Shown here: positions 11,872 to 24,826 of the stretch, piece by piece
How the letters are laid out: every line of letters begins with the position of its first letter
Position numbering within the stretch: the stretch's first letter is position 1
Origin: Gonocerus acuteangulatus
Taxonomy: Eukaryota > Arthropoda > Insecta > Hemiptera > Coreidae
Direction: 5' to 3'
Assembly: GCA_946811695.1 (NCBI GenBank)
Contig: OX328125.1
Coordinates: forward strand, 103,016,176-103,080,175
Length of the DNA: 64,000 bases
Notes under the pieces: model-generated
What the model saw: the letters and a program-made list of their open reading frames with translations, nothing else
Databases searched by the model: none
What the model was told of the DNA's origin: nothing
Made by a program: the position numbers and the translations under genes

Positions 11872-12775
11872 GTAAGGGGCCGGATCCATTTTCCCAACTT
11901 ATAGATGAGCCATCACGGAAAATAGTAAATAGCTCTATAGCCTAGTGTAGTAATTCTTTATGTTTCCTACGTTGCCAGAAGTAAAAGCTTCAAGAAATTC
12001 CCAAAATTGGAAATTTAGACTATATTAAATACCAATTAGGCTTAGTACTTGCAATAGAAGACAATATACATCACACTCAATTTAAAAAAAAAAAAATTAT
12101 TCAACTAATCACTTGAATAGACTGAAACAGGACATACATAATACAAAATCAGACAACACAATTTTATCCATATTGTGACTGCTTCCATGTTTTGTAACTA
12201 GGCATATCAGGTTTTCAAATTAGAATTAGATCTTCAGAAGATTAAAACCTTTAGTTAGTGCTTTGTATCATATCGTGTTTATGGTTTTTGGGTTCTTTGT
12301 GTGGTAAGTTCTGAGTTTGTGTGGAAATAGTTAGTTAAATGAAAAAACATATTTAGAATAGTATGAATTATTAGATCAGTAGCTAAAAGTGAGTATTAGA
12401 GTTTATTTTAGATAGTAAATGGCTACTTTTGATTATATATTTATCTTTTGCAGATTTTGGAAGATTTTTAACACAAATATGCTCTTCAAAGAATTATTAA
12501 TCATAAAAACTAAATTTTTACTAACCGATTTAGTCTGAATTAATTGTTAACAATAATTTTGACAAAGATATCAGACATTAATAATAATCATTGAGGTTTT
12601 AATTTCAATGTTCAAAATTCAATCATTCAAAAAAAAAGTTCTTTGCATGCAGGACAAATATAATATTTTAATGCCCCAATGGTTTTTACAATTTTTTTTT
12701 TTTTCTCCATTTAGATTTTAGTGTAGAACGTAGTTTAGTGTTTGTTATGTAGTGATAGAAATGTTGGTTCCACAG
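11872..12775. other. cac: cac intron between the two IS4 exons
   Basis: 904 bp separate the alternative exons. The sequence is AT-rich with A- and T-runs and no transposon is recognised. Elements that enforce mutual exclusion would be expected here or in the 192-nt intron at 11579-11770. I see no obvious docking/selector pair by eye. Confidence 0.7.
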
Positions 12776-12876
12776 GTTTATCACTCTTATCCCCACAAAC
12801 AGTTTAGATATGGATCTTCGCACTTTGAGGGCAATTCGAGTTCTCAGGCCCCTCAAACTCGTTTCCGGCATCCCAA
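12776..12876 (+). CDS. cac: cac alternative IS4 exon, second copy (five positive charges)
   Basis: Between ccacag and gtaagt, 101 nt encode [20 protein letters not shown] then [14 protein letters not shown]. It aligns end to end with the exon at 11771, differing in the S3-S4 linker ([11 protein letters not shown] against MTIFAESNVDV), at M/T and SF/AI within S4, and at R/G at the sixth charge position. It splices from GG (phase 2) to the exon at 19908, whose first bases GT complete a serine codon. Confidence 0.93.
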
Positions 12877-13009
12877 GTAAGTCAACAGAAATCATCATTT
12901 CAAAATGTTACTCATTTTTTTTTTTCTAAATAACATTAGATGAAGACAAATGAAATTTTAATTAAACTATTTCTTTTTACAATTTTTCTTGTGTAGGCAG
13001 AACGTCAAT

Positions 13010-13160
13010 GAATAAAATCAAATTAAAATAAACTTCAATTTATTAAAATTAGCTCTACATGTTTCGCATCCTGGAATGCCTCTTCTAGATAGGAGCCTAA
13101 AAATTACAGCCAAATAGGACAAAGGTGAATCTTCCACGGTGTCATAGCAACCATCAGCTG
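13010..13160 (-). mobile_element. Penelope-like terminal fragment
   Basis: In reverse complement, gaagaggcattccaggatgc is followed by gaaacatgtagagc. The same end, in the other orientation, is at 15262 (gggcatccaaggatgcgaaa, then catgtagagcc). Confidence 0.5.
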
Positions 13161-13331
13161 TATTTTTAGTCAGCTGTTTAAAAAATCGATGGAGTCCAAA
13201 CATAAAATAAATAAAATTAAAAAAATAATTTAAGCATTTAACTATAATCCCACAATATCTAATAAAATAAAAAGTGAGTGTAAAGACATAGGAAAATTGA
13301 CATGGATTTATAATAATAAAATAAAAAATAG

Positions 13332-13521
13332 AGGGGTATCCCTGTGGTCTAGTGGCTAACGCCCTAGATTCATATGTGGGAAATGGTGGGTTTCATTCCC
13401 ACCGACAGCAGGAATTTTCTCATCTCACGGCTCGCTGAGAAAATTCCTTGCTGCAACCTGGATGTCGGTGCTAATGGCCTAGATCTCAATGTGCCATAAA
13501 AAAAAAAAAAAAAAAAAATAG
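13332..13521 (+). mobile_element. tRNA-derived SINE, family A
   Basis: The tRNA-like head has an A box (tggtctagtggctaacgccc) and a B box (ggtttcattcc, diverged). A body follows with the inverted pair 'gaattttctcatctca...tgagaaaattcc', then 'ctggatgtcggtgctaatgg' and a poly(A) tail. Five more copies lie in this window. Confidence 0.85.
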
Positions 13522-13618
13522 TTTTACAAGAATAAAAGATAAAAGAACTGAAAAATAGACCAAATATAATATATCTAAAATTAATTGTAAAGAATTTGAC
13601 AAATTTTATACAGGAGAA

Positions 13619-14329
13619 CTAGCTGACTACCCGTGCTTTGTCATGGCAGATAAGTAGTTATTTTATTGCGTTAAATAATGTATCATCGAAATTAACGCTA
13701 CTACGTAATTTTGTGCAGTTTGTTTTAGCACGGTTCCTGTCATACTATAAGTTATTCATCAGGTTACTAGTAACAGGTGTTTAACCAATACAGGTTAAAA
13801 ATTCATTGTCAATAATAAATGGACTTTAAAATATAAAAATGTGTTTCCAACATGTCATTTGGAAACACCCATTATATTTGCGAGCATTACCAAGAAGTGT
13901 TCTGACTGGGGATGCTGATAAGTGAGGAGGCTGTGCAAGGGTTCGGGATATTATTACCTCTGATGGACCATCACCAGGTATAGCATAAACTCTATAAGGG
14001 ACAAAATCGCAGTTTATTTCTACTAATTGAAGGTCTGCCATCATAGTTGAAATGAACCGCAAATAAAAATAATACTATAAAATAGATTCAGTACGGTAAC
14101 AGCTGACTTGTTATCGTCCTAGCAACGCATGCTGCCTAGGCATGCCTGCTCTCTTTAAAACCAACCAAAAATTCAAACCCCTCTAAAAATACTTAAAAAT
14201 TTGAATGTAGAAAAATCCTTTCTTAGCTAGTGTTTAGCTTTCGAAGGTAGTGTCCATGCACAATTTCAAATATTTCTGTCAAGTGGTTTGGACTGGGCAA
14301 CGATAGGTCAGAGAGTAATATATAGTAGA
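13619..14329 (-). mobile_element. Non-autonomous Helitron
   Basis: On the minus strand it begins TCTACTATATATTACTCTCT and ends with CACGGGTAGTCAGCTAG. It is flanked by A and T exactly as expected for Helitron insertion between A and T. The 711 bp holds a 78-codon frame (13826-14062, minus) with no recognised domain, possibly captured sequence. Confidence 0.75.
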
Positions 14330-14624
14330 TCATCACAATTGCTCAAAAAAACAAATTAAACAACACGATAAAAATTTTGATGAACATGATAATAAAATGC
14401 CTCTTGCTAACCACACTATACAAATGAAACCTATGTTTGACTTCGCAAATGTAAAGAGCACAGAGAAAGAACAAAATTTGATGAAACAAAAAATAAAAGA
14501 AAATATACATAACATAAAAAAATATGAAAAAAGTGGTAAATAAGAAAACCAAAATATTTGAATATATATATAATATTTGAATCATATATTTTTTAATTTA
14601 TTAGAGAATGAATAAAAATTTCTA

Positions 14625-15090
14625 TACAGTAGGACCTCCATTATCCGGGACTCTATTATCCGGGATTCCAATTAACCGGGGCCTCGATAGGGGAATTTTT
14701 ATTTTCATTCCTTCTTTAAATATTATGTACATATGTATATGTACATACATATATGTACATAATATTTATATTTATTGCATTATTTTTATTTTTATCAACT
14801 AAAGCATTTGTTTTCATAATTATGTATTAAATATTTGTATGTATGTAATGACGATTATGTACATAAATATGAATTTAAATTAATTACGTACATTGTAAAC
14901 TAAAGAATGGAAAAACAGCGCTGTTTTCCGAAGAATGTGATGATTCCATATTTCTGGAAGCATCTGAATTTATTTCATATTCTTGGAACTGAAACGTTTT
15001 TACGTCTTTCTATGAATCCCCTACTGGTGTTTCCATTATCCATGGACCACCCTCCCCATCATTAAGCCCGATAATGGAGGTCCTACTGTA
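14625..15090. mobile_element. pogo/Tigger-like MITE
   Basis: TACAGTAGGACCTCCATTAT and its inverted partner ATAATGGAGGTCCTACTGTA bound 466 bp, with TA at both edges as the target duplication. No transposase is present. Confidence 0.85.
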
Positions 15091-15179
15091 TCTAAAAAAA
15101 GAGGACCTGTTTTTTTTGTTTTTTTTTTTTAATTTTGTGCCTTATCTTCTTCTGGGTAATCGAATTTTATGTATGGACT

Positions 15180-15350
15180 CATCATGTAGATGATCTTTAG
15201 TATTTGCCAGTCTAGCGGAAGGTTCACCTTCGTTCCATCTGGCTGTATTTAGTTTTTAGACTCCTCAAGGGGCATCCAAGGATGCGAAACATGTAGAGCC
15301 AATGTTAATAAATTGACGTTTATGTTAATTTGATTGTAATCATTGATCTT
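15180..15350 (+). mobile_element. Penelope-like terminal fragment
   Basis: ggggcatccaaggatgcgaa followed by acatgtagagccaatg, related to 13010-13160 in opposite orientation. A 'cattgatcttctgcctaatc' tail follows. Confidence 0.45.
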
Positions 15351-15815
15351 CTGCCTAATCAAGAAAAATTGTTGAAATTTGGTCACTATTTGCTTAATAT
15401 TTCTTTTTATTGTTCTTCTTTTAAAACCCCCAATTATATATATACTAAACATTATTCATATAAAAATATATTCTCATATAAGATTATAATAAACTTCTCT
15501 AACTTTCCTAAAAAAAAAAAAAAAAAACTTTCCAGTTTCAAGGCTTATTTTTTGTTCTATTTTTGTTTGTTTCACTAGTTTAGCTTACAATTTAGCTTAT
15601 AGACTAGGAATCACAGCTAGCATTTAGAAACCAAATATACCAAAAGAAGAACCCTTTTGCATTTGCTATTAGTCATATATTTTTGATAATTTTGATGTTT
15701 ATGATAGATAGAAGACAAAGCATATCAAACGACGTCCATTTCAATAATTCTCAACATAAATAAGTACATGATTACTCTATAACATAAATCTCTATAAAAT
15801 CGGTCATAAAATTGC

Positions 15816-15820
<5 letters not shown>

Positions 15821-15862
<42 letters not shown>
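15821..15862. repeat. poly(A) tract
   Basis: About 42 uninterrupted A residues, likely a retroposon tail whose body is not identifiable. Confidence 0.9.
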
Positions 15863-15865
<3 letters not shown>

Positions 15866-18554
15866 ATGCATTTTACTAGCAAATATCACCAATACAAATG
15901 CGAAGTATTGAATGTGAAAAAACGCATTTTTTATTTTCAATGTGTACTGATTGCTGTTTGACTGATGTATGTTGTTGCAAACTCTCGAAAATTAAAGAAA
16001 AATAATTATCAATTACAGAAAATGAAACTAACGAATGTGCATTAAGTCTAATTAAAATACATCTTAAGATAAAATTTATATAGAGTTATCTATAAGGTAC
16101 CAAACCACTTTTCACATTCGATAATTTGCATTTGTATCAACAATATCATTAGGAATCTGCAGTTAAAATTTGAAGTTGATCGGTTGAAAATTGACTTTAA
16201 AGGTTAAAAAGAATGGTTCTTAATTTTGAAACCACGACTTAAGTTGAAAAATTGAATTTTAGGAATATTTAAAAACTGTTCTGCCACATAAGCACTCTTC
16301 GGTGTCATTTTTGATTAGTTGAGAAAGCATTAAAAAAGACCATAAAGAAGAAAATTTAAAAAAAATAAAACTTACAAGGTAGTATTGCCCCTTAACACGG
16401 CAGTGGACGCAATATTTGGTCTTTTTCAGCAACCTTAGTATATAGATTTCCCATAGCAAATGATTGAACTAGCTAGTTAACAAACGAAGATGCTCCCTCG
16501 TAACCTCAGATGCTCTTTATTCTAGGAATAGGTTTTTTTTTTTTTTTTTTTTCTTAAAGTAAATTCAACCATGTTGGTCATTCTTGCCTATTGAAATTTG
16601 TTAAAAGTATTAACTAGACAAAATATTAAAACTAGAATTTATGAAGAGGTTTAATCCACATAAAATATATGTGTATATCACAACTACACCCTGGATGTCA
16701 CAAAATATAATTGATCTGGAAAAAACACTGATAGATTCAGCAGATGTCACAGAGAGAAGCATCTTTAGACACAAGTTAGGCAAGTGGGATGTGCAGCACC
16801 TAAACCCTAAGGTCAAAGTAGATCAAAGAAGAAAGAAAGCCTTTATAAATTAAAAAGTACGTATGGAAGAAAAAGGGGCCATGAATGCTTCTTGGTCTAA
16901 TAAAAATTAAGGGTCTGTAACATGTATAATATTGTAGACCTTACAGTGAACCATAAAGACAGTGTGGTCAGTACTATGCTCTGGCTGCATGATTTTGACA
17001 TGGATATGTCTTAGCTTTGGCCTAGTATGATGCTAAAACGGTTACGGTTTGGCTACGTCCGGACAATGGTACACAAGGATTCCGTTGCTATGGCGACTAA
17101 CCGACGTGGTTACCATACTATCAAAACCATTAATTATAGAGGAACTAGTCAATCCCCTCTTCCCAATGAATAAGAAATTGTGTGGATAACTCATTATGCC
17201 CCCATTACACATATTCATGATACAAGCTATTTCGCACAGGGAAATTTCACATTTAGTTTCTAGAAGGTGTATACCTGATGCAGCTAGTGTTCCGATGTTT
17301 GACTTAGCCTATGACACTCCCTGTATCAAGATCTACCTGTGTGCCAAGTTTGGTCAAAATCGGTCGAACAGTGTATATTTGCTATAAGGAACAAACAAAC
17401 AGACAGACAGCTGGTAGTTTTCTCTTTGCATTTACCCATTAGAGAGGGCCCGGGGTAGTCTGGAGCCTTGATTCCGACCCCGAACAATGACACTTTCTGT
17501 GTGTACCGTAGTTTCGATCTCAGACTCTCCAGAACATATCAAGTGCATTATTTACAGAGATATGTATATATTCGGCACCAGAGTCAACTATGCATCATTA
17601 TTTATGAGTGAATCGTTTTCTTCTAAAAGATACTAGATGCTTCATGCTTATTGAACATAACATTCCATTCTTAATTTTTTCTTATCAAAATTTCTCCATT
17701 TTTTTGGGAACTTGACAACCAGACACTTAAGACTATTTAACTTCTTATCTTAGCCTAATTTGATGTAGAATAACTTCCCAATCCCATCATTTTGAAATAT
17801 TCAAATAATTGTTCTTCCCTCAATTTCACCAATTAATGTAATTTCAGATCTGATTTCTAATCTTCATAAGAAAGACCAAGAGGTAGTTAGGTATTGCCAT
17901 TTGAAATTAATAATTACAAAAAAACTATGAATATTTGAAAAAAATATAAAATTCACGTCTTTGAAATATGACAGAGAACTTCCTCTTATCTAAATTATTT
18001 CATTTAAACAATAAATATTGTTTGCATACACGTAAGAAGCAAAATGGAACGTGTAAAAAAATATACTCTCACATTATAGGAATAATTATGAAAACAAAGT
18101 GGTATGTATATATATTGTATTAGGTGTTCCAAGTATTAAAAAGAAATTGTTTTGTCTATCTTATAACTTAAATAAAGATGCCAAATATTTGAAAGTAAGT
18201 GATCATCGTTTGATCTTTAAAATAGAAATGTGCTACATAAATATGTATTTCTGAAATTAATGAGGGTAGAAATTAACACAAGAAATGTTTGTGTTTTTCA
18301 GTTTGTTTTCTTTCTTAATCGGTTAAGTGAGTGAAAATAAAATTTAGCAAAAAAAAAAAAAAAAAAAAAAAAAAATGAAAGTTCCACCACAAAAAAATTG
18401 AGCGAAATTTTGAAATATACATAAGTTGTAATTCCAATATTTCTTTGTGGGGCTAATCGCAACAAATTGAGACCAACAGAGTAAGGTTAGTGAAGAAATT
18501 ATAGAAACCACAGTAAAAATCTTTAGCCATTATATTTATTTATTTAAATTTTAA

Positions 18555-18718
18555 CGTTCATTATAATTAACTCAGAATTTTAGGATGGGTTATCTTTCTT
18601 TTTTCCAAAGAAAAGCCACCACCCCTAGTGGGAATCGAACCCACGACCCTTGGCACAGAGTGTTAAGTGCTCACGCCTCTGAGTGATGAACGTTAACACT
18701 CATGGCCACCGAGCCTCC
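18555..18718 (-). mobile_element. tRNA-derived SINE, family C
   Basis: Reverse complement: ggaggctcggtggccatgag, ..., gggtcgtgggttcgattccc (B box), actaggggtggtgg. The copies at 36707 and 35440 share this head. Confidence 0.75.
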
Positions 18719-18928
18719 TCTTTAGTAATTATAAGGTTGCTTATAAGTTTTAATCTTATATGGTACCGTAAATTATTTCCTCCAAAATAATAAAGCTGAA
18801 ATATGACAATTTCAATTCCTTCTTTTGCATGCAATGCTTTTATGTGAATAAATGTGGTATTTATGTATATTCAGAGTTACATAATGGCCCAATGACATTA
18901 TAGTGTAAACACTGGTTTTTTGTTGTTG

Positions 18929-19103
18929 TTTTTTTTACGGCTCACCGATATCTGGGCCATTAACACCGATATCCATCCGGAGCTGATGGGAATTTTCTCA
19001 ACGAGCTGTGAGATGAGAAAATTCCTGCTACAGGTGGGACTCAAACCTCCCCCCCCCCCTCATGAGAATCCAAGGTGTTAGCCACTAGACCACGGGGAGA
19101 CTC
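18929..19103 (-). mobile_element. tRNA-derived SINE, family A
   Basis: Inverted copy: T-run, 'cgagctgtgagatgagaaaa', a B-box region damaged by a C-run, and 'ttagccactagaccacgggg' (A box). Confidence 0.85.
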
Positions 19104-19539
19104 ATCATCTCTGTTATATCAAAATGTCTTATGTCAAATTTGCCTGCAAAATGTAATTGATTAAAAACAATCCCAGTTATATCTGAGCTGAAATTGTAAC
19201 TAATTCAAATAAACAACTGATGCTAGTTTTTATTATTCACATTCGACATCTATCATCATGTGTCATTCATCATTGATGTTCATTGTATGAGAGCAAAATG
19301 TACCTAACAAATTGAGGTTCGGTCATAATGGTTAATTTAACGTTTTTAAGTAAAATGAATGATCTAACAATTACCAGTGTTTTTTATCATTTTTTTTGGC
19401 AAATCTGATATAAATTTTGATATTTTAGAAAAAATAAGATCATTGTGAAGAGATAGTTAATCATTAAAATTGAAAAGGTGTAGATGATCAGTGCTCGATT
19501 ATGTCTTAAATAAAAAATTGTATAACTAAAATGAGTTAT

Positions 19540-19610
19540 ATTTTTGTACCAACGTTTTGGCTTGAATTACAAGCCATCTTCAGGGCTCTGGAGAACAGAG
19601 AGAACAGTTC
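19540..19610 (-). mobile_element. Penelope-like terminal fragment
   Basis: ccaacgttttggcttgaatt then acaagccatcttcaggg is the same end as 54065-54100 of the full element, with GAAAC changed to AAAAC. Confidence 0.7.
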
Positions 19611-19907
19611 TATATCATGGAGGCTATATTTATGTGGGAAATTTTGTTTTACAAAATAATTTTAGTGTTATTGCCTGTTTTACCATAAAGCAAACTGTCA
19701 AGTAGGCCCAAATGACAGATCTTAAACCTAATAATAAATACAAACATTCTTTCTAAAGCAAATGTTGCAGTTTTACGGGTGCTCTTTTGAAATGTCTTCT
19801 ATCTGTCACTACATTTTCTTTAACAATTATATAATTTTTGAATAAATCTTAGATCAATTATTAATGAATAATAAAAATTATTGTTGCTAAAATAATTTTG
19901 TGTTCAG

Positions 19908-20132
19908 GTCTGCAGGTTGTGTTGAAGTCTATAATCAAGGCAATGGCCCCTTTACTTCAAATTGGATTATTAGTGCTGTTTGCCATTGTGATATTCGCTA
20001 TTATCGGGTTGGAATTCTACTCAGGAGCATTGCACAAAACATGCTACAGCCTCGAAGATCTCACAAAGGTCGTTCCTGAGGGTGATGCAGAAACTCCCTG
20101 TAACACAGATAATAAGACTGAAGCTCCAACAG
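19908..20132 (+). CDS. cac: cac exon: IS4-S5 linker, IS5 and start of pore loop
   Basis: After tgttcag the exon reads [20 protein letters not shown] (amphipathic S4-S5 linker) and [20 protein letters not shown] (IS5). The extracellular turret that follows carries CYSLEDL and an N-glycosylation sequon (NKT). The donor is gtaaga. It ends in phase 1 and fits the exon at 28518. Confidence 0.95.
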
Positions 20133-20721
20133 GTAAGAAAGGTTTTTCTTACATTTTTTGGTACCTAACAGCAAAACTGTATTAGAAATTAAAAAAAATA
20201 AAAATAAAACAGGTGAGTGGAAGAAGTGTTAAAGCCAATAAATTAGTACCTTTTAGTCTATGTAGCTCTTTAAATAAACTAGAATGTTAAAGTTTTTAGT
20301 AAAAACACATATCTTGTGGTAGAAACTGTTGTCAATTGGAGTATAGTGAGCAAGTGCTTGTAGGAAACCATTCTTAAGCCTCTGTACTCCAACCAATGAA
20401 ACTAGATATGACTGCATAGCTCATTTATTTTTTGATTATTTCCCAAGATAGGTTGCTCGTATTTTATTTGAATTAATCTAAAAATGAATTGTGTTTTATA
20501 TAGAAGTATATATATATCTTATTTAAGTTCAAACATTAATTGAAACAATGTTAACATTATGTAAATAAAGTACCTATTTTATAATCTGGATTAAATGCAG
20601 AGCCCTTAAAATAAATAAAATTAGGATTCTGAGCATATTCATGATTTAATCCTTCAAAATACTGTTTTTTAAAGGATATAAGTACCATACAAAAGTTCAG
20701 AAGTTCATAGTATCCACACCC

Positions 20722-21346
20722 TTCAACCCTTCTCTAAAGTTGACTGCTCCAGCAGTTGAGAGCGGCCGGGCGCTGTGTATCATTGACTTTTGTACAAGTT
20801 AGAGGAAAAATGGGCCCCAAGTACCATTGACTTGTAAAGCAACAAGAGCTGATCATATATCTTGCATTCTTTAACTTCTCATTTCTCGACTTTAGAGCTA
20901 TCTGGTGTTAACGTAGCGTATTTCTGGTATTCCCACCCATCTCTGGAGGGTATTTGAATGAAGTTTTTTCCCGTGTGAGCTACTTGTGTCCAAAGCCACG
21001 GATCAAAAAGGAGGATTTGAAAGTTATTAGCCGTAGTTATTGAGTTTATATTTCACGTATTTATTATTCACAACAGAAGAAATTGTAAAAAGAAAAACTT
21101 ATAAAATTTATAAAACATAAAAATAATTCCAACTCAAAATTAATTCAATATAATAAAAATTAATAATGATAATAAACAAAACAAAAATTAAAATTATAAT
21201 TCGGTGAGGAGATCGCTCAGAGTCAAGGTACTATAAGCGAGAGTGGGAAAAGTGTCCCGTACAGGGGGACCGAAGCTGGGGGTGAGTATCCTGCACAGAA
21301 GAACCCTTCTCGGTGTGCCTATCTTGACATGAATGAAAAGGGTTAA
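20722..21346. mobile_element. piggyBac-like MITE, family 1 (copy 1)
   Basis: It has the same inner sequence as 33741-34682 ('gactgctccagcagt', 'tctcatttctcgactttaga', 'gggaccgaagc'). The right end is AAAAGGGTTAA; the left TTAA is mutated to TTCA. Confidence 0.75.
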
Positions 21347-22389
21347 AGTAACAGGGACAGTAGCAAATATTTTAAGAAAACTATGCATAAAAAACTAAAT
21401 GAACAGTGAAAATTGTTAAATAAAGGAACTGTATTTATATTACCTAATATAATTATGTCCATTAGAAAAAATAATCTTCATTTAAAATGGAGGTTATTAA
21501 CTGCCTTCTAGCTTAGGACTTATTTTAATTAAATTGAAACTTATTATTTATTTGTTTAAATTTAATTTATGATCAGTTGCTTTAATAATTTATTTTTCAC
21601 ACAAATATTTGCCAATAATTAATGATATGGGATGAGATACTTTATAACTTAGCAGAAAATTCCAAAATAATCTAATTTGAATATTAATTCAAATCAGATT
21701 ACTATTTTAACTCTTCTAAGGGCTTGACACATTTTGGTAAGCAATAAACTTTTCTTTTTTTTTCTTTAATTTTTAATAGGAAATCTTTAGAAAATTAGCC
21801 CATCATTAAAAAAAAAATCAGTTTAATAACGTTTTTAAGGATGGAAAAATTATTTATCTGACCAAAAATGCATAGTTTATAGAAATAAATGCAGATAAAG
21901 GTCAGGGGGCTTATAATGATTATAGGATAAGAATGGTTTCATTTCTTCTGATTTTTTGGCTTTGGTCTTTGAAATAATTAAGATTTTGTGTTATTTTTGA
22001 GTGATAATATTTATTATGTGATGACTCATTTTGCATGATTTTTTTTAAAACTGAATTTACCAGAAGCACGTTTTTAATGTTATCTACATTGCACAAGCTC
22101 ACTTAGTTGTGAACTTTTCACTTAGTATTCGTGAATGAAATATCTAATAGCTGGTACAATTAAGCCAGATGATCTGTTAGAAAAAAACCTGAGGGTCTGT
22201 TTAGCGTTGCTCTAGGCTTTTTTTTAGATATCATCTAGAACGGTCGACTATTCTGAAAGCACTCTCACATACATTAGTCAAAAAATTGGTGGATTTTGAA
22301 AACCAAATAGTGGTTTGGGTTTTGTTATTTTTTCTAAATAAAATTGGCACATGATTTAATCTAATCTTGTTCCATTTTAAATGGTTGAT

Positions 22390-23887
22390 TTAACCCTTTC
22401 CCCCCTCTGAACGAGTTAACTCATGGTTGACTGGCAGGGCCCCAGATGCTCCACACGAGGTAATGCATGCTCCACTCTCTTCAAACCCCTGACGCTCTTC
22501 ATGAGATAACTCGATGGTCCCGTATGTTGCTCCTCCGGCCTAGCACTATTAACTCGTATAAAATCAGTTTGACTAACCTGAGGCATCTAAATATAAAATA
22601 ATGCATTATACTATATTTTCTGAGCATTTGTGGGTCTGTAATGAATATTAATTTTTTGTAATGGTTAAAGTAATGTGGGCTTTATATCTCAATTTTCATG
22701 GACTTGCTAGTAGAGTTGATTTTATTAATTATAATTAGAGTTTCACCCGATTCTTCAAATATATAATTTTCGATCTCATCAACTCTTTTTCATATATTAA
22801 TTGAAATTATTTATCATGCAAGTGTTTTATTATCTAAATATATGTTTTTTTTTTTTTAAATTTAAATTCATACAATGTATTGTTGTGATATTTCCAACAT
22901 AAATGGGTTCAATTTAAATAAAGTATGGGGTAAAAGTTAAAAAGAATGGAGGGGAAAATATAAAAATTAAAAGAATATTTTTAAACAAATATATTTTGGA
23001 ATATTTTATATGTTTGGAAAAAATATTAAATGCACCAAAAGATATCTTACTATTTTGTAGTAATATAAAATGTTCGCATAACAAAAATTTCCTTAATCTA
23101 AATCAAGAAGGCTTCTCCACCTGGTCGATCGTCAGTTTTTTCCCATATAGAATCTAATCTGTTCCATATACTTGTTCTGGCAGTCTCTCTAGATTGTTAG
23201 AGTGTAATTAAGAAGTTGTGACAAAGTTTTTCAAGATCAGGGGTATTATTGAAGTCTCTGCTATAACCTAAAGCTGTGCCTACAGAAATAAGGTAATTTA
23301 TGGTATAAAAAATTTTGTATTGTTTCGTAGTAGTAAGATTTTCATAGCTAGCCGCGTTTCATATATTTTTAAAATTCATAATTTTCAATTTGCTTGAAAC
23401 CCATTAAGACCCCTTAAATTAATATTTAATTTTATTTTATTACATTTCAATCAAATAAATTATTAATAAATTCAAAATTACATCACTACAGTACATAGTT
23501 CAAGGGTAATTGTTGGAGCCACACAGCCTATCAGGTCCTACACAGACTTGTCTCTCTAATCCTACTTTGGTTGTTTATATCTTTCAGTCAGTTGTTTAAT
23601 ATTTTTTTGTTTAGTCGGTACAAATAACCTAATTATATTGTAATTTCTTATCTGAGTGATTTTCTTTTCCATGATAGAAAATTTATTTTATTTTATTATA
23701 AAATTACCAATATTAAGAACATTAGACATTATTTTGATAAATAGAAATACATAACAATGGGATGCTAAGCGATACAAAAGAATTGAACGTTAGTGAGGTC
23801 GAGATGAGGAGAGCGTACAGTGGAAGCTAGACAGACGTGCATCAAGCTTACCGGGGTCCCTTCAGTCGCCAGTTACGAAAGGGTTAA
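22390..23887. mobile_element. TTAA-bounded piggyBac-like element
   Basis: TTAACCCTTTCCCCCCTCTG at the left, TTACGAAAGGGTTAA at the right. About 1.5 kb, AT-rich inside, no transposase frame. Confidence 0.65.
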
Positions 23888-24734
23888 GTATGTTGCAAGT
23901 ACACTCCATAAAATATTTGCAGAACATTAGCAGTGTGCCGCGCAATGATCATATCTTGACCTATAGAGTGTTTGTCTCATCAAATATTCAAAACTATACT
24001 CGAGGAAAGGAATCGAGTAGGAATGAGATTGCCAATCCGACACTTGCCCCGAAATGCAAAGGGAGGTGATAAAAAAGAAGAATCTAATCTTGGCTGTCCT
24101 CTCTACTACCGCCCTTCCTTCAATAATTAAACTGCCATGAATGTGTAAAACGATTGAAGCCAGCTAGTGGTCCCCTTTAGAATTTTCATTTACTTGCCAA
24201 TGTGAAAATATTTGTGATCATTTAATAAGAAACAAGTATTCTTCTACATCTATTTAAGAAAATATTTTAAAATTATAATTATTATTCAGCTGACCCTTTA
24301 CTTAAATCTTCGAATGTTGTGCTAGGCGAAATGTCCATAAATAAAAAACTTCACTAAATAATACACTAACTTTATTTCTTCCCTAAATGCTCCACACCCT
24401 TCTGGTGCCTCTTCAGGGGAATAAACATAAAACTTACATCCTCAACTTGAGGAGGAGAAACTTCCTCTAGTAGGGCCAGTCCAGACTGGTCATGGTCTGA
24501 AAGAATCCAATATGGTGGAATATAGTCAGCTGATCGATAATCCATATGTCATCTGTTCACAATTGATTTCCAGAAGAAATATAGTCTTAAAAATTAAAAA
24601 CCCTCTTCCCCTCCTTTAATTAAAACATATTTGTTATTGTTTGTCAAATAAGTTAATAAAAACAGTATTCAGATGTTGTATTTCAGTTTTATTTTCTATT
24701 TTTTGTGATATGGATACTACTATTTTTATTAACT

Positions 24735-24751
24735 GTGTGTGTGTGTGGGTT

Positions 24752-24790
<39 letters not shown>
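24735..24790. repeat. (GT)n/(AT)n microsatellite
   Basis: GT repeats pass into TA repeats. Confidence 0.9.
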
Positions 24791-24795
<5 letters not shown>

Positions 24796-24826
24796 TAGGG
24801 AATATACATAAATGAAGTACATATCT

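Larger units (their letters stand above)
12877..19907. other. cac: cac intron (7 kb) rich in repeats
   Basis: It holds the SINE, Helitron, pogo-like MITE and Penelope-like fragments listed separately. The interval 15900-16400 shares a family with 40260-40690 ('ttgaaaaattgaattttagg', 'aaaactgttctgccacataa'), an unnamed dispersed repeat. 17030-17420 carries 'gtgccaagtttggtcaaaat...cggtcgaaca' and 'aacaaacaaacagacagac', typical of a non-LTR or Helitron tail but not assignable here. 17430-18550 shows nothing more. Confidence 0.65.

Noticed and set aside
13826..14062. 78-codon minus-strand frame inside the Helitron as a gene
   Set aside because: No domain recognised, no support for expression; listed only as possible captured sequence.
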